Positions 16,501-26,237 of a DNA stretch of 64,000 bases are shown here, one piece after another (the stretch's first letter is position 1; each line of letters starts with the position of its first letter). The position numbers and the translations under genes are program-made. Under the pieces are notes generated by a model. It searched no databases. It saw nothing but the letters and a program-made list of their open reading frames with translations, and was not told the DNA's origin. Where the stretch lies: the NCBI GenBank assembly GCA_022448265.1, contig JAKVCC010000014.1, positions 56,700-120,699 on the forward strand. The letters run 5' to 3'. This DNA is from Pirellulales bacterium. Its GTDB lineage: Bacteria; Planctomycetota; Planctomycetia; Pirellulales; Lacipirellulaceae.

Positions 16501-19500
16501 ATGAGTTTTCAACACGATCAGTCCAACCGGTCTGCGAGATCTCCCAAATCGCGTCGTGCCCAAGGCGTTAGCCGCCGGCAGCGGAAAAAGCAGCTTGGTT
16601 TCGAAACGCTTGAAGACCGCCGTGTGATGTCTGCGCAGCCACTGGCCCAGCCGAGCATCCTGGACCAGCCAGGCTGGGAGGTACAGACATTTTCCAGCGC
16701 GACCGCCGAGGGACAACTGGCAATCTTTTTGCGAGAGCTGGAGCGCTACGCTTCGCAAACGGGCGCTTCTCAGGTGGACTACGTCACCGCCTCGATTCCC
16801 ACCGATCCGCTTGTCGACGACCAGTGGCACCTGATCAATACCGGCCAGCAGGTCGGCAATCCGGACTTCCAGGATATCTTTGGCGTGGCGGGCGAAGATA
16901 TCAACGTGGCACCTGCGTGGCAGTTGGGCTACACGGGTGAAGGCGTCGTGGTTGCCGTCATCGACTCGGGCACTCAGACAGACCATCCTGATCTGGCTGC
17001 AAATATTGACCCGCTCTTGCAGTTCGACGCGCTAGTCCAGGATGGCGATGCTAATCCGGATGTCGCATTCGATCCGGACAATGCCCATGGCACGGCGGTG
17101 GCCGGGATCATTGCGGCCGTGGCCGACAACGGGCTGGGTGGTACGGGAGTCGCGCCGGGCGCACAGATTGTGCCGATTCGGCTCATTGATTCTGGCCTAT
17201 CCGACCAAGCCTTTGTTGACGCATTTCGTTACGAAACCAACCAGATTGATATTACCAACAACAGCTGGGGGCCTGTGGATTTCGACGAAGACGGCGGCAT
17301 CTTGCCGCGCACTTTAGATAAGCCGACGGTCGATCAGTTCCTCGCTCTTCGTGACTCGGTCATCTTTGGTCGAGATGGTCTGGGTGTGGTTCACGTATTC
17401 GCCTCGGGTAATCACGGTAAGTTGAACGACACCTCGAGTTACAACGGATGGGTCAACTCCCGCTATACGATTGGCGTGACGGGGGTCGACCACGATGGTT
17501 TTTACAATAACGTCGATGGCACTGTGACTGGCTATCCGGAAACCGGAGCATCGGTTTTTGTGGCGGCGCCGACCGGTTCGAATACTTTGGATATTGTCGA
17601 CGATACGTCGCCGGGAGCTATTGGTAGTGGTATTTTTTCTACCGATACGACCGGAGAAACAGGTTACAACATGGCGCCCGATCCCATGACGGGCGAGGAA
17701 TCTGACCGTGATTACTTGCTTGACACGGACTACACGTCGCGTTTCAACGGTACTTCGGCTGCGGCACCGATGGTAAGCGGCGTTATTGCGCTGATGCTTG
17801 AGGCCAATCCCAATCTAAGTTGGCGGGACGTGCAAGAAATTTTGGTGCGTTCTGCCAGGCGAAACGCACCTTTCGAAGAACCGGCCGATGGTTTTGACAA
17901 GTCATTCGACCGTTCTTTTGCCAACACCTGGATTACCAACCAGGTCCCGCTGTTCCACGATCCGGATCCCTGGGATATTTCGATCAATCCGCGCGATCAG
18001 GTCCTCCGTCCGACACTCGACCCGAATTTAACGTTTGCGCCCAGCCCAACGGGCGGGTTTGTTTATGAAGGCCCCTTAAACCACTATGTGCCTGCGCCTG
18101 CCTCGCTGGCCAATGGGGCCGGCTATACCATCAGTCAGGGCGTTGGCACCGACGGAGAGCAGATTGGATACGCGCACGGAGTTGTCGACGCCACGCTGGC
18201 AGTGCTGATGTCGGAGCAGTGGACGGAAAAAACCCAGCATCTTGCCGATGAACTAACCTGGACAACGGCGGTACAAATTCTCGGAGGCGGATTCGTGCCG
18301 AGCGCACAGGCGGTTGCCTCGATTCTTATCCCGGGTGGGCTCGGTGGTGAAACAGGGTTTGCCGAGTTCTTCAACGAGTACTTTGAACCCGAGGATCAAT
18401 TCTTACCCGAGGAAATACCGGGCCTGATCGACAACGAAAGGTCCGACGGTCCCATCGAGTTGAAAGTGCCCGACAACAATACAATGACCGTCGAGACAAT
18501 CGAGGTGAGTCTCGCCCTCGACAACTGGGTGGAGGCGATGGATAATCTTCGGATCGTACTTGTGTCACCCAACGGTACGCAGTCTGACTTAAACTACTAT
18601 GGCCGCGGCGGCAACAGTCAGCCCAGCAATACGCCTGGCAAGGAGGTGCCAGATTCGGGGTTCGTTTCGACCGGGCCGGTAGTGGATCCGGACCAGAATG
18701 AAGACGAGCCTTTCAGCTTTACCTTCAGCACCAATCGTAACTGGGGTGAGCGGTCGGACAATGCACTTATTATCGATCCACTCACCGGGGAACCGGTGGT
18801 GGATGTCGGGATATTCGGCGACTCGATTTTTAATTCCGGGCCAGCGCCGGTGGGAGAGGGCGATGCTCTCCAGCAGGGCTGGCAGCTATATTTCGAGAAT
18901 TGGGGAGGTGCTGATCTCAACATTTCTGAAATTGAAGTTGCCTTCCACGGCAGTCCGATCGATGCGAGTACCGAACGCGTGAAGGGATTTGTCGGCGTGG
19001 ACGACGATCGGAGCGGAACGTTCAACTATACCCGCGTGTTGGCCGACAATCGATTCGATGCCAATCCCACGATTCGGCTGGGTGAGGTCATCAACGCGGT
19101 GGATACGAACCAAGAAGATTTTGCCGAGAATGTGACGGTCCTCGCCTACCGGGACGTCAATGCGAATGGGCAGGTCGACGGCGGCATAGACATATTGGTA
19201 GACCAGTTCGTAACCGGGCATGACGGCAACTATTATTTTGATTTGGTTCCCGGCGATTATGTCTTTGCCCTCGATCAGAATTCGCTGGGCGGAATGATCG
19301 CCCAAAACGATTCCGCGACGGCCGCCGGGCTACTGGATGCCTATAAGTCTGAGTGGGCAGTAACCACTGACTTCTTCAAGGTTTGGGATCGCGATGTCAA
19401 TCTAAATGTGCCGGTCGATGGAAGTGGAACTCCCTCCGCTTGGCTCGATGCCAATGGGCAGCAAACGATCACCGGCATGTCCAATATCAACTTCCTGCTC

Positions 19501-21564
19501 GATCCGGGGCCGCCGGTGGCCCAGCAAGTGGTGTTTAGTGGCATCGTGTTTGCTGATTTTGATGGCGACGGTATCCAGAACGACGGGGATACGGCTATGC
19601 CTGGCGTCAGCGTTTTTGCCGATGTGAACCGCAACGGGCAATTTGACGCTGGTGAAACTCTGGCCGCCACCGATGCCAACGGCTTTTACACTTTGGTTAT
19701 GCCGGCCGCGGCTACCACTGTGATGAACGTGGGGGTCATTGCACCCATCGGCTGGACACCTATCGATCCATCGACGGGTCTCTCGACATTTTTTGTGCAG
19801 GTTGGCGATGTTGTTGGTGGGGTCGACTTTGCCATCATGCCGCCTGTTTTCAGCCCGGGCGATGGTAGTAGCCAGCCAGGAATTCTACTGGGTTCGGTGT
19901 TTGAAGATGTCAACGAAGACGCGGTGCGCCAGGCTGGCGAGCAAGGGCTGGCCGGTGTTACGGTGTACATCGACGCAAATAATAGCGGCGAGCTCGATCC
20001 AACTGAGCTCGTTACAGCTTCCAATGCCGAGGGCACGTTCGTTTTTTCCGGCGTCTCACCCGGGAATTACAACCTTCGGATTGATCTGGGGGCGAATGGC
20101 GAGTTGCGCCAAACTTTGCCCGGATTAAATAATGCGCGCAACGTCACGCTGGCCGGCAACGGCACCGTGACGAATATTACATTTGGCATCTATAATGACG
20201 CGATATTAGACTTTGGCGATTTGCCTCTCGGATATGGTCTGACGACTCTGGCGGAAGACGGTGCACGCCATGCGAAGGGCGCCTACTACCTGGGTACTCG
20301 GATTGATTCGGAATTCGATGGTGTACCGTCTCCCGGTGCGGACAGCGATGAGTTCACGTTGGATGCCGACGAAGATGGCGTCGTGGTTAGTCCGTTGACG
20401 GCCGGAGCCCAGGCGGCGGGTGCTACCGGAACGCTGACGGCCGTGGCCAGCCGTTATGGTGGTAACCTGCAAGGCTGGATCGACTTCAATGGCAACACTA
20501 TTTTCGAGCCGAGCGAGCAAATTCTCACGAACTTTGCCTTGGTGGCCGGCGCGAATGTGATTCCCTTTGACCTGCCTGACGAAATTGCGGCTGCGGACGT
20601 GTACGCACGCTTCCGCTATGGTGAGTTTGGACTTGGCCTCACTGGTTTCGGTGCGATTGGCGAGGTAGAAGATTACCAGATCACGATTTTTCCGGGAGCG
20701 ATTCCGGCTGTTAATCAGCATGGTTCGGACTTCGATGAAGACAACGATGTCGACGGCTTTGACTTTCTGATGTGGGCTCGCGGTTTCGGTACTGCGTCAG
20801 ACGCGGACGCTGGTGATGGCGATGCCAACAGCGATGGTCAGGTCGATTGGATCGACCTGGCCAATTGGGAAGTCAGTTTTGGCGACGGGTTGGCCCCGGC
20901 GGCTTCCGTTCCGCAAACGGGCGATTTTAATTTGGACGGCGCGGCGGACGGTCTTGATTTTCTCGCGTGGCAAAAAGGATTTGGCACTGCAGAGGTTGGC
21001 GCCCTAAGCGAGGGTGATGGCACGCAGGATGGCAATGTGGATGGAGACGACCTAGCGGTTTGGTCGCAACTCCATGGGGTGCTTGGTGCAGACACTTCCA
21101 AGGGCGAGCAGGCCCAATTGATGGCAACGTCAGTCGGTAGCGCGTCGCGCTTGTATGTCCCCAGTTTGCCTGCTGTCGAACCGGCCGTTATCGAGGTAAG
21201 TCTGCCGGTGCAGGCAGTTGAAGTTTCTGCGCCAGCCGCATTGCCAGGTACGAGTCACGTCGACGTGTTCGCCACAGGTTTGCCTTACTTTAGCACGTTG
21301 GCAAGAACGGTTGAGCGTTTGGGCCTGTTGCCCGCCGTGGGTTTGCGAGTGGAAAACCAAATCCAGGATACGATTTCCCAATACCCGGCCGACAGGGCCG
21401 AGTCAGGAGTCGCTCATCGTGACCAAGCCCTGGACAATCTGTTTGCCAGACGTCATGAGATTTTGGACTATCTCCAGCGGGAGCGTGAGAGCGAGCAAGT
21501 GGCTATTGTCGAGGAAGCAGTAGCGCTGGCACTTAGCGAACAGATCGACTGGCGGGTCGATTAA
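16501..21564 (+). CDS. Giant secreted subtilisin-like protease (S8) with P-domain, SdrD-like, GEVED and dockerin-like modules
   Basis: The protein has 1687 residues. A basic leader precedes an LEPR-XLL-like motif (FETLEDRRVMSA, ~34-45). The S8 domain carries Asp155 (VVVAVIDSGTQTDHPDL), His196 (HGTAVAGIIAAV) and Ser419 (FNGTSAAAPMVSG), a complete catalytic triad. A proprotein-convertase P-domain lies around 643-816. Three SdrD-B-like modules follow near 830, 1013 and 1130, with GVDDDRSGTFN and FADFDGDGIQNDGD as markers. A GEVED domain spans ~1237-1398 (DFGDLP... GEVEDYQI). Two dockerin-like pairs lie near 1410-1462 and 1474-1525 (DVDGFDFLMWARGFG, AADGLDFLAWQKGFG). The ATG at 16501 has AAGAGAG upstream; the in-frame TTG at 16474 is less likely. 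It is presumably an exported, surface-linked protease. Confidence 0.92.
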   Translation: MSFQHDQSNRSARSPKSRRAQGVSRRQRKKQLGFETLEDRRVMSAQPLAQPSILDQPGWEVQTFSSATAEGQLAIFLRELERYASQTGASQVDYVTASIPTDPLVDDQWHLINTGQQVGNPDFQDIFGVAGEDINVAPAWQLGYTGEGVVVAVIDSGTQTDHPDLAANIDPLLQFDALVQDGDANPDVAFDPDNAHGTAVAGIIAAVADNGLGGTGVAPGAQIVPIRLIDSGLSDQAFVDAFRYETNQIDITNNSWGPVDFDEDGGILPRTLDKPTVDQFLALRDSVIFGRDGLGVVHVFASGNHGKLNDTSSYNGWVNSRYTIGVTGVDHDGFYNNVDGTVTGYPETGASVFVAAPTGSNTLDIVDDTSPGAIGSGIFSTDTTGETGYNMAPDPMTGEESDRDYLLDTDYTSRFNGTSAAAPMVSGVIALMLEANPNLSWRDVQEILVRSARRNAPFEEPADGFDKSFDRSFANTWITNQVPLFHDPDPWDISINPRDQVLRPTLDPNLTFAPSPTGGFVYEGPLNHYVPAPASLANGAGYTISQGVGTDGEQIGYAHGVVDATLAVLMSEQWTEKTQHLADELTWTTAVQILGGGFVPSAQAVASILIPGGLGGETGFAEFFNEYFEPEDQFLPEEIPGLIDNERSDGPIELKVPDNNTMTVETIEVSLALDNWVEAMDNLRIVLVSPNGTQSDLNYYGRGGNSQPSNTPGKEVPDSGFVSTGPVVDPDQNEDEPFSFTFSTNRNWGERSDNALIIDPLTGEPVVDVGIFGDSIFNSGPAPVGEGDALQQGWQLYFENWGGADLNISEIEVAFHGSPIDASTERVKGFVGVDDDRSGTFNYTRVLADNRFDANPTIRLGEVINAVDTNQEDFAENVTVLAYRDVNANGQVDGGIDILVDQFVTGHDGNYYFDLVPGDYVFALDQNSLGGMIAQNDSATAAGLLDAYKSEWAVTTDFFKVWDRDVNLNVPVDGSGTPSAWLDANGQQTITGMSNINFLLDPGPPVAQQVVFSGIVFADFDGDGIQNDGDTAMPGVSVFADVNRNGQFDAGETLAATDANGFYTLVMPAAATTVMNVGVIAPIGWTPIDPSTGLSTFFVQVGDVVGGVDFAIMPPVFSPGDGSSQPGILLGSVFEDVNEDAVRQAGEQGLAGVTVYIDANNSGELDPTELVTASNAEGTFVFSGVSPGNYNLRIDLGANGELRQTLPGLNNARNVTLAGNGTVTNITFGIYNDAILDFGDLPLGYGLTTLAEDGARHAKGAYYLGTRIDSEFDGVPSPGADSDEFTLDADEDGVVVSPLTAGAQAAGATGTLTAVASRYGGNLQGWIDFNGNTIFEPSEQILTNFALVAGANVIPFDLPDEIAAADVYARFRYGEFGLGLTGFGAIGEVEDYQITIFPGAIPAVNQHGSDFDEDNDVDGFDFLMWARGFGTASDADAGDGDANSDGQVDWIDLANWEVSFGDGLAPAASVPQTGDFNLDGAADGLDFLAWQKGFGTAEVGALSEGDGTQDGNVDGDDLAVWSQLHGVLGADTSKGEQAQLMATSVGSASRLYVPSLPAVEPAVIEVSLPVQAVEVSAPAALPGTSHVDVFATGLPYFSTLARTVERLGLLPAVGLRVENQIQDTISQYPADRAESGVAHRDQALDNLFARRHEILDYLQRERESEQVAIVEEAVALALSEQIDWRVD

Positions 21565-21645
21565 TCTTGAACGCCGCAGTACGTGGGAGCCGCAGCTTGC
21601 TGAATCAAGCTTGCTTGTCCCAGCCAGTTTGTTTTAGCGGCTATT

Positions 21646-21846
21646 CTAGCCATCCGCCGGCTTCACATTTTCGGCACATGGTCCCTTAGGGCCGCTAGCT
21701 TCTTCGTACTCGACTCGTTGCCCTTCTTGCAAACTGTCGAAGTCCACATCCACCAACGAAGAGAGGTGAAAGAATATGTCTCCCTTGTCACCTTCGATAA
21801 ATCCAAAACCTTTGTCTGTCAACTTCTTGATAGTACCTTCTGGCAT
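21646..21846 (-). CDS. Cold-shock-domain protein (CspA type)
   Basis: This 66-residue single-domain protein binds single-stranded RNA or DNA as an RNA chaperone. The two RNA-binding motifs are visible as KGFGFIEG (RNP1 type) and DIFFHLSSL (RNP2 type), followed by EGQRVEYEEASGPKGPCAENV, which is the usual family ending. The longer open frame starts upstream of the family boundary. The ATG at 21846 gives the standard length and has TGGAG before it, so it is used. The gene is convergent with the subtilase gene, and a small inverted repeat (agcttg and caagct, 21594-21611) lies between the two stops. Confidence 0.92.
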   Translation of the reverse strand: MPEGTIKKLTDKGFGFIEGDKGDIFFHLSSLVDVDFDSLQEGQRVEYEEASGPKGPCAENVKPADG

Positions 21847-22464
21847 ATCGCCAATCTCCAGGTCAAAAACTAGGCGTCTAGAACCATACGTCAAGAACTA
21901 TACCTACAGCCACGTCGGCTGAGAGAAGTCCTTCGAAGACCTCAACCCGCGCAAAGCAAGCAGGGCCGTCACCGTCCTTGCGACTATTTACCCAAAATAG
22001 CGAAAATATGCAGTCAGTCAAGCGAAAAACTATGTCGCTCGATAGCTATTTAGCAAACCTGAACCATAAGCAAAAGCATCTTTTCCAGCCCTCCACGATC
22101 GACGACGTTTGGACTGAGCCCGAAGTCGCGCGTTCCTTCAGTGTCGAGTACCACTGGCACATGGTGAGGCCAATAGACGGTCAGTGAATCATCTTGATCA
22201 TCGCGTGGCCAATGGATCCGTGCTATTGCCGGCAACAGGTTGCCCGTGCGCAAAAAAGCGATCGCTGGGGCAGGTCCTTAGCGGCGCAAAGAGTATAATG
22301 GCAGTGCAATTCGAAGCGGCGATGTTTCTCTAGGAATTTGACCGCAAGAAAACGGAAAATCTGGAGCAAAAACACGCATTCTACTTTTGTCTGCAGACCT
22401 TACAATTAAAAGCGTCCACTTTGTTTCTGCGGGTGCGATCAATTATATTGCCTTGGTGTACAGG
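21847..22464. other. Intergenic region upstream of the DUF1559 gene
   Basis: No gene is confidently supported in these ~620 bases. A small plus-strand frame (ATG near 22008, ending 22187) encodes a 59-residue peptide without recognisable family or ribosome binding site. A tataat box at 22294-22299 could be the -10 element of the DUF1559 operon, but no matching -35 is seen. The 5' leader of the cold-shock gene lies at the left end. Confidence 0.5.
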
Positions 22465-23556
22465 ATGAAAGAAAATCCCATGCGACACCGCGGCGATCGG
22501 CCCCTAAAAAACTTAATTCCGTTGCGTCCAGCCCCTACAGGATTCACGCTTGTGGAGCTGCTGGTGGTGATCGCTATTATTGGCGTTCTGGTTGCGCTGC
22601 TGCTGCCGGCCGTCCAGGCCGCCCGCGAATCAGCACGCCGCATGCAGTGCGTCAATAACGTCAAGCAGCTCAGCGTGGCGTGTCTGAACCATGAATCTAC
22701 GCACCGCGAATTTCCCTATGGGCGTAAGTACGACATTTGGGATACTTACAGCTGGTTACAGCATGCGCTCGCCTACATCGAACAGGGCGTGATCTACGAA
22801 GACTATTGGACGCTTAATCAGACAGGTTTTGTGAAAAGGCATCCCGGGCCGAACGGGCCAATCGCTGATGACGTGCGGCTGCGTCGGGCGCGACATGCGC
22901 TGATTCCTGGCTATTACTGTCCCAGCGATCGGACCCCCGCTCCCAACGAAATCGCAACGGCCCCGTACGGCTATTACCGGGGCAATTATCGAGGCTGCAC
23001 GGGTACGGGTGACATGTATGGGCAGCGCATGCCCGGCGAAACGGTCCAAGACGGCCCGGTGGGCTTGGGCGTTTTTGGTGTGCTTAAGGGGCAGAGTTTT
23101 GATCCGGGAGCCGAAGTCAGAACCCGTGGAGTGCGCATGGAGCAGATTACCGACGGCACCTCCAATACTGTGATGATTTCCGAGGGGATCGTGCCGCTTA
23201 GTGACGGTTGGGGCGGTGTCTTGGGTGGAACCATTTATGGCAATATGGGCGGCGCATTGATGTCCAATACGCTCACTCCTAATTCGTCATCTCCCGATGT
23301 CGTCTACGGTCCTTGTCCGGAAGACCTGGGTGACGAGTCTTACGAAGCGCCATGCGTTACCACCCCCGGCGTTGCATGGTGGATTCCGGCTGCCGAGTTT
23401 TCCCACGCGGCCGCGCGTAGCCTGCATGCGGGTGGGGCGAACGTGGCGATGGCCGATGGGTCCGTGCACTTCGTGACCGACTTGGTCGATACGATCGTGT
23501 GGCGATCTTACGGAACACGAGACGGTGGCGAGTCAGCCGCAAGTTTGGGTGAATAG
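22465..23556 (+). CDS. DUF1559 protein with type II pseudopilin-like N-terminus
   Basis: This is a member of the large planctomycete DUF1559 family. After a short basic leader comes GFTLVELLVVIAIIGVLVAL, the prepilin-type cleavage and methylation site (G|FTLVE) with the pilin helix. It continues as LLPAVQAARESARRMQC, the family hallmark. The body contains YYCPSDRTPAPNE and ITDGTSNTVMISEG, and the end is HAGGANVAMADGSVHFVTD, again diagnostic. It is probably processed by a prepilin peptidase and anchored at the membrane; the biological role of the family is not established. ATG codons at 22465 and 22480 are both possible starts, giving leaders of 26 or 21 residues. The small lipoprotein gene follows after 3 bases. 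Confidence 0.92.
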   Translation: MKENPMRHRGDRPLKNLIPLRPAPTGFTLVELLVVIAIIGVLVALLLPAVQAARESARRMQCVNNVKQLSVACLNHESTHREFPYGRKYDIWDTYSWLQHALAYIEQGVIYEDYWTLNQTGFVKRHPGPNGPIADDVRLRRARHALIPGYYCPSDRTPAPNEIATAPYGYYRGNYRGCTGTGDMYGQRMPGETVQDGPVGLGVFGVLKGQSFDPGAEVRTRGVRMEQITDGTSNTVMISEGIVPLSDGWGGVLGGTIYGNMGGALMSNTLTPNSSSPDVVYGPCPEDLGDESYEAPCVTTPGVAWWIPAAEFSHAAARSLHAGGANVAMADGSVHFVTDLVDTIVWRSYGTRDGGESAASLGE

Positions 23557-23559
23557 CCA

Positions 23560-23967
23560 ATGGGTACAAAATTCTTTTTAGCCGTGGCCGGACTGGTTGC
23601 TTTTTGCAGCGGTGGGTGTGCTGAGTCGCCGCCCTCTTTGGCAGGAACGGTAACCCTGGATGGCCGGCTGCTCGACCGAGGGGCCCTATCCTTGGTGCCC
23701 ATCGCCGGCGGACCCACGGTGGGCGCCACGATTCGCGATGGGCAGTTTCGTATCGATGAAATTGCTACCGGCAAATACCGGGCTGCCGTTCGGGGCTTTG
23801 CCAAAACTCAGATTGTCAGCACGACTGCCGAATTGGCAGCGCAGTCAAACACGGTGCAGGGCGGACCGCCGCCGGATATTGCGGCCGGCACAATTGGCAG
23901 CCGCGTGGAGGTCGAGATTCGCCGTGGGCATCAGCAGCGCGACTTCCCTTTGAGGTCGCCGATGTAG
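23560..23967 (+). CDS. Small lipoprotein, carboxypeptidase-regulatory-like fold
   Basis: This 135-residue protein has a lipoprotein signal peptide (MGTKFFLAVAGLVAFCSGGC, lipobox near SGGC). The mature part reads SLAGTVTLDGRLLDRGALSL and then GQFRIDEIATGKYRAAVRG. This matches the small transthyretin-like or carboxypeptidase-regulatory-like proteins that planctomycetes typically encode right after a DUF1559 gene. It starts 3 bases after the DUF1559 stop, so it is in the same operon. It is probably attached to a membrane on the periplasmic side; no enzymatic residues are seen. Confidence 0.82.
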   Translation: MGTKFFLAVAGLVAFCSGGCAESPPSLAGTVTLDGRLLDRGALSLVPIAGGPTVGATIRDGQFRIDEIATGKYRAAVRGFAKTQIVSTTAELAAQSNTVQGGPPPDIAAGTIGSRVEVEIRRGHQQRDFPLRSPM

Positions 23968-24100
23968 TCGGCACTGGGCGCCTGTTGTTGGCGATTGCTT
24001 TTTAACTAGTTGTTATTTAAATTATAGCGTCAACAAAAATAAAAGAGACTAACCAAGCTGAGTATACCCATAGGCCGTCCAATGAGAGGACGGGAGTAGC

Positions 24101-25174
24101 GTGAGCGGAACCACCGACCCAGAGGTCAGCGCAGTCGCGCTCAGCGAGGCCTTCTTCAAGGAGATTGTTCGCCCCGCGCTTCAGTCGTTGATTCCGCAGG
24201 TACTTGAGCAAGGAGCTTTTGGTCGGTTCGGATATGGTAGTGAGTGTCTGGGGCTCGACGACCAACTCAGCCGTGACCATCACTGGGGACCGCAAGTCGA
24301 TCTGCTGCTTCCCGAGAGCGTGCTGGCGGACTTGGGCCCGGATCCTTTCCGCCCTGTCGCGGCCCGTTTTCCCAGTGAATTCCGAGGTTTCTCGGTCAAG
24401 GCCGGACAAGGGACGGGTGTGGGGCTGGCGCCTGTGTCGATCGAGTCTTTTCTTGCCCGCACGATCGGCCGGACATCACCCCCGGAAAGCTCGCACGACT
24501 GGTTGGATATTGCTGAAGAAGACATTATCCACATCACCAACGGAAAAGTTTTTTGCGATGAACTTGGAGAGTTCTCGCGTATTCGAGGTGTGTTCGCCAA
24601 TTACTATCCCGACGATGTTTGGAAGAGGCGCATTGCCCATTGGTGCCGGTATGCCAGTGGCATGGGGCTCTATGCAATGGACCGTGCCCTGGCCCGAAAA
24701 AATTGGCCTTACGTGTTTACCACCTTTGCGCGCACCATGAAACTCACGCTCGAACTGGTTCATATGCTTAATCGTACTTACTTCAGCTACGACAAGTGGC
24801 TGTATCCCCTGTTTTGCAAGTTGCCCCGGGTTGCACCCGAGATGCGGCCGCTGATCGACGAAGCGGTTGAGCCGGAAACGAGCTGGTCGCGCAGAATTGA
24901 GTTGTTCGAGTGCGCCCACGATCTTGTCGACCAGAGCTTGGTGCAGCAGTCGATTATCCAGCCTCATCCGCCCTTTGCTCGCTCGGAGACGAGTGGCTAT
25001 CGCCTGCTGGAGCACGCTTACGGCGAGCTCTGCCGCGAACTGCCGGCCGATCTGTTGGCCCACGTTCCGTTGTGCGACCAAAAGTACTTCGAGTCCTTCC
25101 ATGTTGGTTTTGTGGCCGAGTTGCCGATGGCTGATTGGAACGAAGCTCTTAACCTTTCCAGGAGTGATACGTAA
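24101..25174 (+). CDS. DUF4037 protein, nucleotidyltransferase-like
   Basis: This 357-residue soluble protein has a GTG start with GGGAG upstream. Near the N-terminus it reads FGRFGYGSECLGLDDQLSRD followed by HHWGPQVDLLLP. The G-S-E...D-D-x-x-S-x-D-H-x-W-G-P pattern is typical of DUF4037 proteins, whose fold is related to nucleotidyltransferases (Gly-Ser plus acidic residues binding metal and nucleotide). Other aromatic-rich helices follow (YVFTTFARTMKLTLELVHML). Substrate and product are unknown. Its stop overlaps the next gene's start (TAATG), so translation of the two is likely coupled. As first gene of the rhamnose operon it may modify or sense a small molecule linked to that pathway, but this is inference. 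Confidence 0.75.
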   Translation: MSGTTDPEVSAVALSEAFFKEIVRPALQSLIPQVLEQGAFGRFGYGSECLGLDDQLSRDHHWGPQVDLLLPESVLADLGPDPFRPVAARFPSEFRGFSVKAGQGTGVGLAPVSIESFLARTIGRTSPPESSHDWLDIAEEDIIHITNGKVFCDELGEFSRIRGVFANYYPDDVWKRRIAHWCRYASGMGLYAMDRALARKNWPYVFTTFARTMKLTLELVHMLNRTYFSYDKWLYPLFCKLPRVAPEMRPLIDEAVEPETSWSRRIELFECAHDLVDQSLVQQSIIQPHPPFARSETSGYRLLEHAYGELCRELPADLLAHVPLCDQKYFESFHVGFVAELPMADWNEALNLSRSDT

Positions 25175-26181
25175 TGAATTCAAAACAGCGAGTTAGCGCG
25201 GCGATTCGTCGTGAACCGGTGGATCGGGTGCCCTTGGATTGCTGGCTGAACGAGCAGCGATTTTGTGATCGCCTCGAGCAAGATTATGGGCCCATCGATC
25301 GTTTTATGGACGAGTTTAATATCGACATGTCGACGGGCTACGTTCCCTGGCCCAATCAGTTTGGGCAGAAGGATGATCGCCAATACTGCCAGAAGTTCGA
25401 AGTCGAGCAATTGCCGGACCTGGAGTTGGAAGACCCCCGCGATCCCAAGTGGCTGACCAATTCCAGTTGGCATCCCATTTTTCGCGGTGTGAATGTCCGG
25501 GAAGCGGTTGAGCAATATGGCGAAGATCGGTTTGTGGTAGCCCATGTCTGGGGGATGGTGGAAGGCACTAGCAGCTTCCTAGGAATCGAGAATTGCTGGA
25601 TGAACCTCGAAGCTGAGCCAGAGTTGATGGGCCGTTGGCTCGCAAGATATGCATTGTGGCTCGCTGATCTTTGCGAGTCTTGCATCGATGCGGGAGTCGA
25701 TATGATCCGTATTAGCGACGATTGGGGGCAGAACGATGTGGAGCTGTTTTCTCCCCACACATTTCGTGATCTGATCATGCCCAATCTCAGGGTGGTCGTC
25801 GAGCGCATTCTGGGGCGAGGTGCGTTTATTGGCTTGCATTCAGATGGATACATCATGAGCGTCATGGATGACGTGGTGGACCTTGGCGTTGAGGTGCTTC
25901 ACCCCTGCCAGGACAGTGCCGGGATGAAACCGGAATATGTGAAGGGCAACTATGGTGATAAGCTCGTGATTCACGGCGGACTTGACGTGATGGACTCGCT
26001 TCTGAATTTGGATGGGGAGGACTTAGCCGATTACGTGCGGAAGCAGTTCGAAGTCTTCAAGCCGGACGGTGGATTTATTTTTAACGGAAGTCACATGATT
26101 CAGCCCGATATTGCCCCTGCCAAGCTGTGCGACGTCTATGCTTTGGCCAATTCTCTGGCAAGCTACGATTTGTCCACGTAA
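25174..26181 (+). CDS. Uroporphyrinogen-decarboxylase-family protein (UroD/MtaA-type barrel), not HemE
   Basis: This 335-residue protein has the UroD TIM-barrel pattern: MNSKQRVSAAIRREPVDRVP at the start, then MIRISDDWGQNDVELFSP, IGLHSDGYIMSVMDDVVDLG and VLHPCQDSAGM. True HemE and corrinoid methyltransferases (MtaA, CmuA) carry other signatures; the metal-binding H-x-C-G motif of MtaA is replaced here by HSDG. It is therefore one of the many uncharacterised relatives found in sugar-use clusters. It overlaps the DUF4037 gene by one base (TAATG) and has AGGAG upstream of its ATG. The rhamnosidase gene follows after 56 bases. A role in demethylating or otherwise processing a modified sugar is only a hypothesis. 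Confidence 0.8.
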   Translation: MNSKQRVSAAIRREPVDRVPLDCWLNEQRFCDRLEQDYGPIDRFMDEFNIDMSTGYVPWPNQFGQKDDRQYCQKFEVEQLPDLELEDPRDPKWLTNSSWHPIFRGVNVREAVEQYGEDRFVVAHVWGMVEGTSSFLGIENCWMNLEAEPELMGRWLARYALWLADLCESCIDAGVDMIRISDDWGQNDVELFSPHTFRDLIMPNLRVVVERILGRGAFIGLHSDGYIMSVMDDVVDLGVEVLHPCQDSAGMKPEYVKGNYGDKLVIHGGLDVMDSLLNLDGEDLADYVRKQFEVFKPDGGFIFNGSHMIQPDIAPAKLCDVYALANSLASYDLST

Positions 26182-26237
26182 TACGCAAAAAATAATTTCT
26201 GACCGTCTGCCACCAATACAATTGCGCTTTTCCCGCC

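Noticed and set aside
9203..21564. Both giant proteins have the same length (1687 residues from the chosen starts).
   Set aside because: Their domains are unrelated, and the beta-helix start is an estimate, so the match is a coincidence.
21978..22187. Small plus-strand frame of 69 codons before the DUF1559 gene.
   Set aside because: No ribosome binding site, no recognisable domain, and the residue pattern is not convincing.
25174..26181. Assignment of the UroD-family protein as HemE of heme synthesis.
   Set aside because: The HemE substrate motifs are not seen, and the gene lies in a rhamnose operon.
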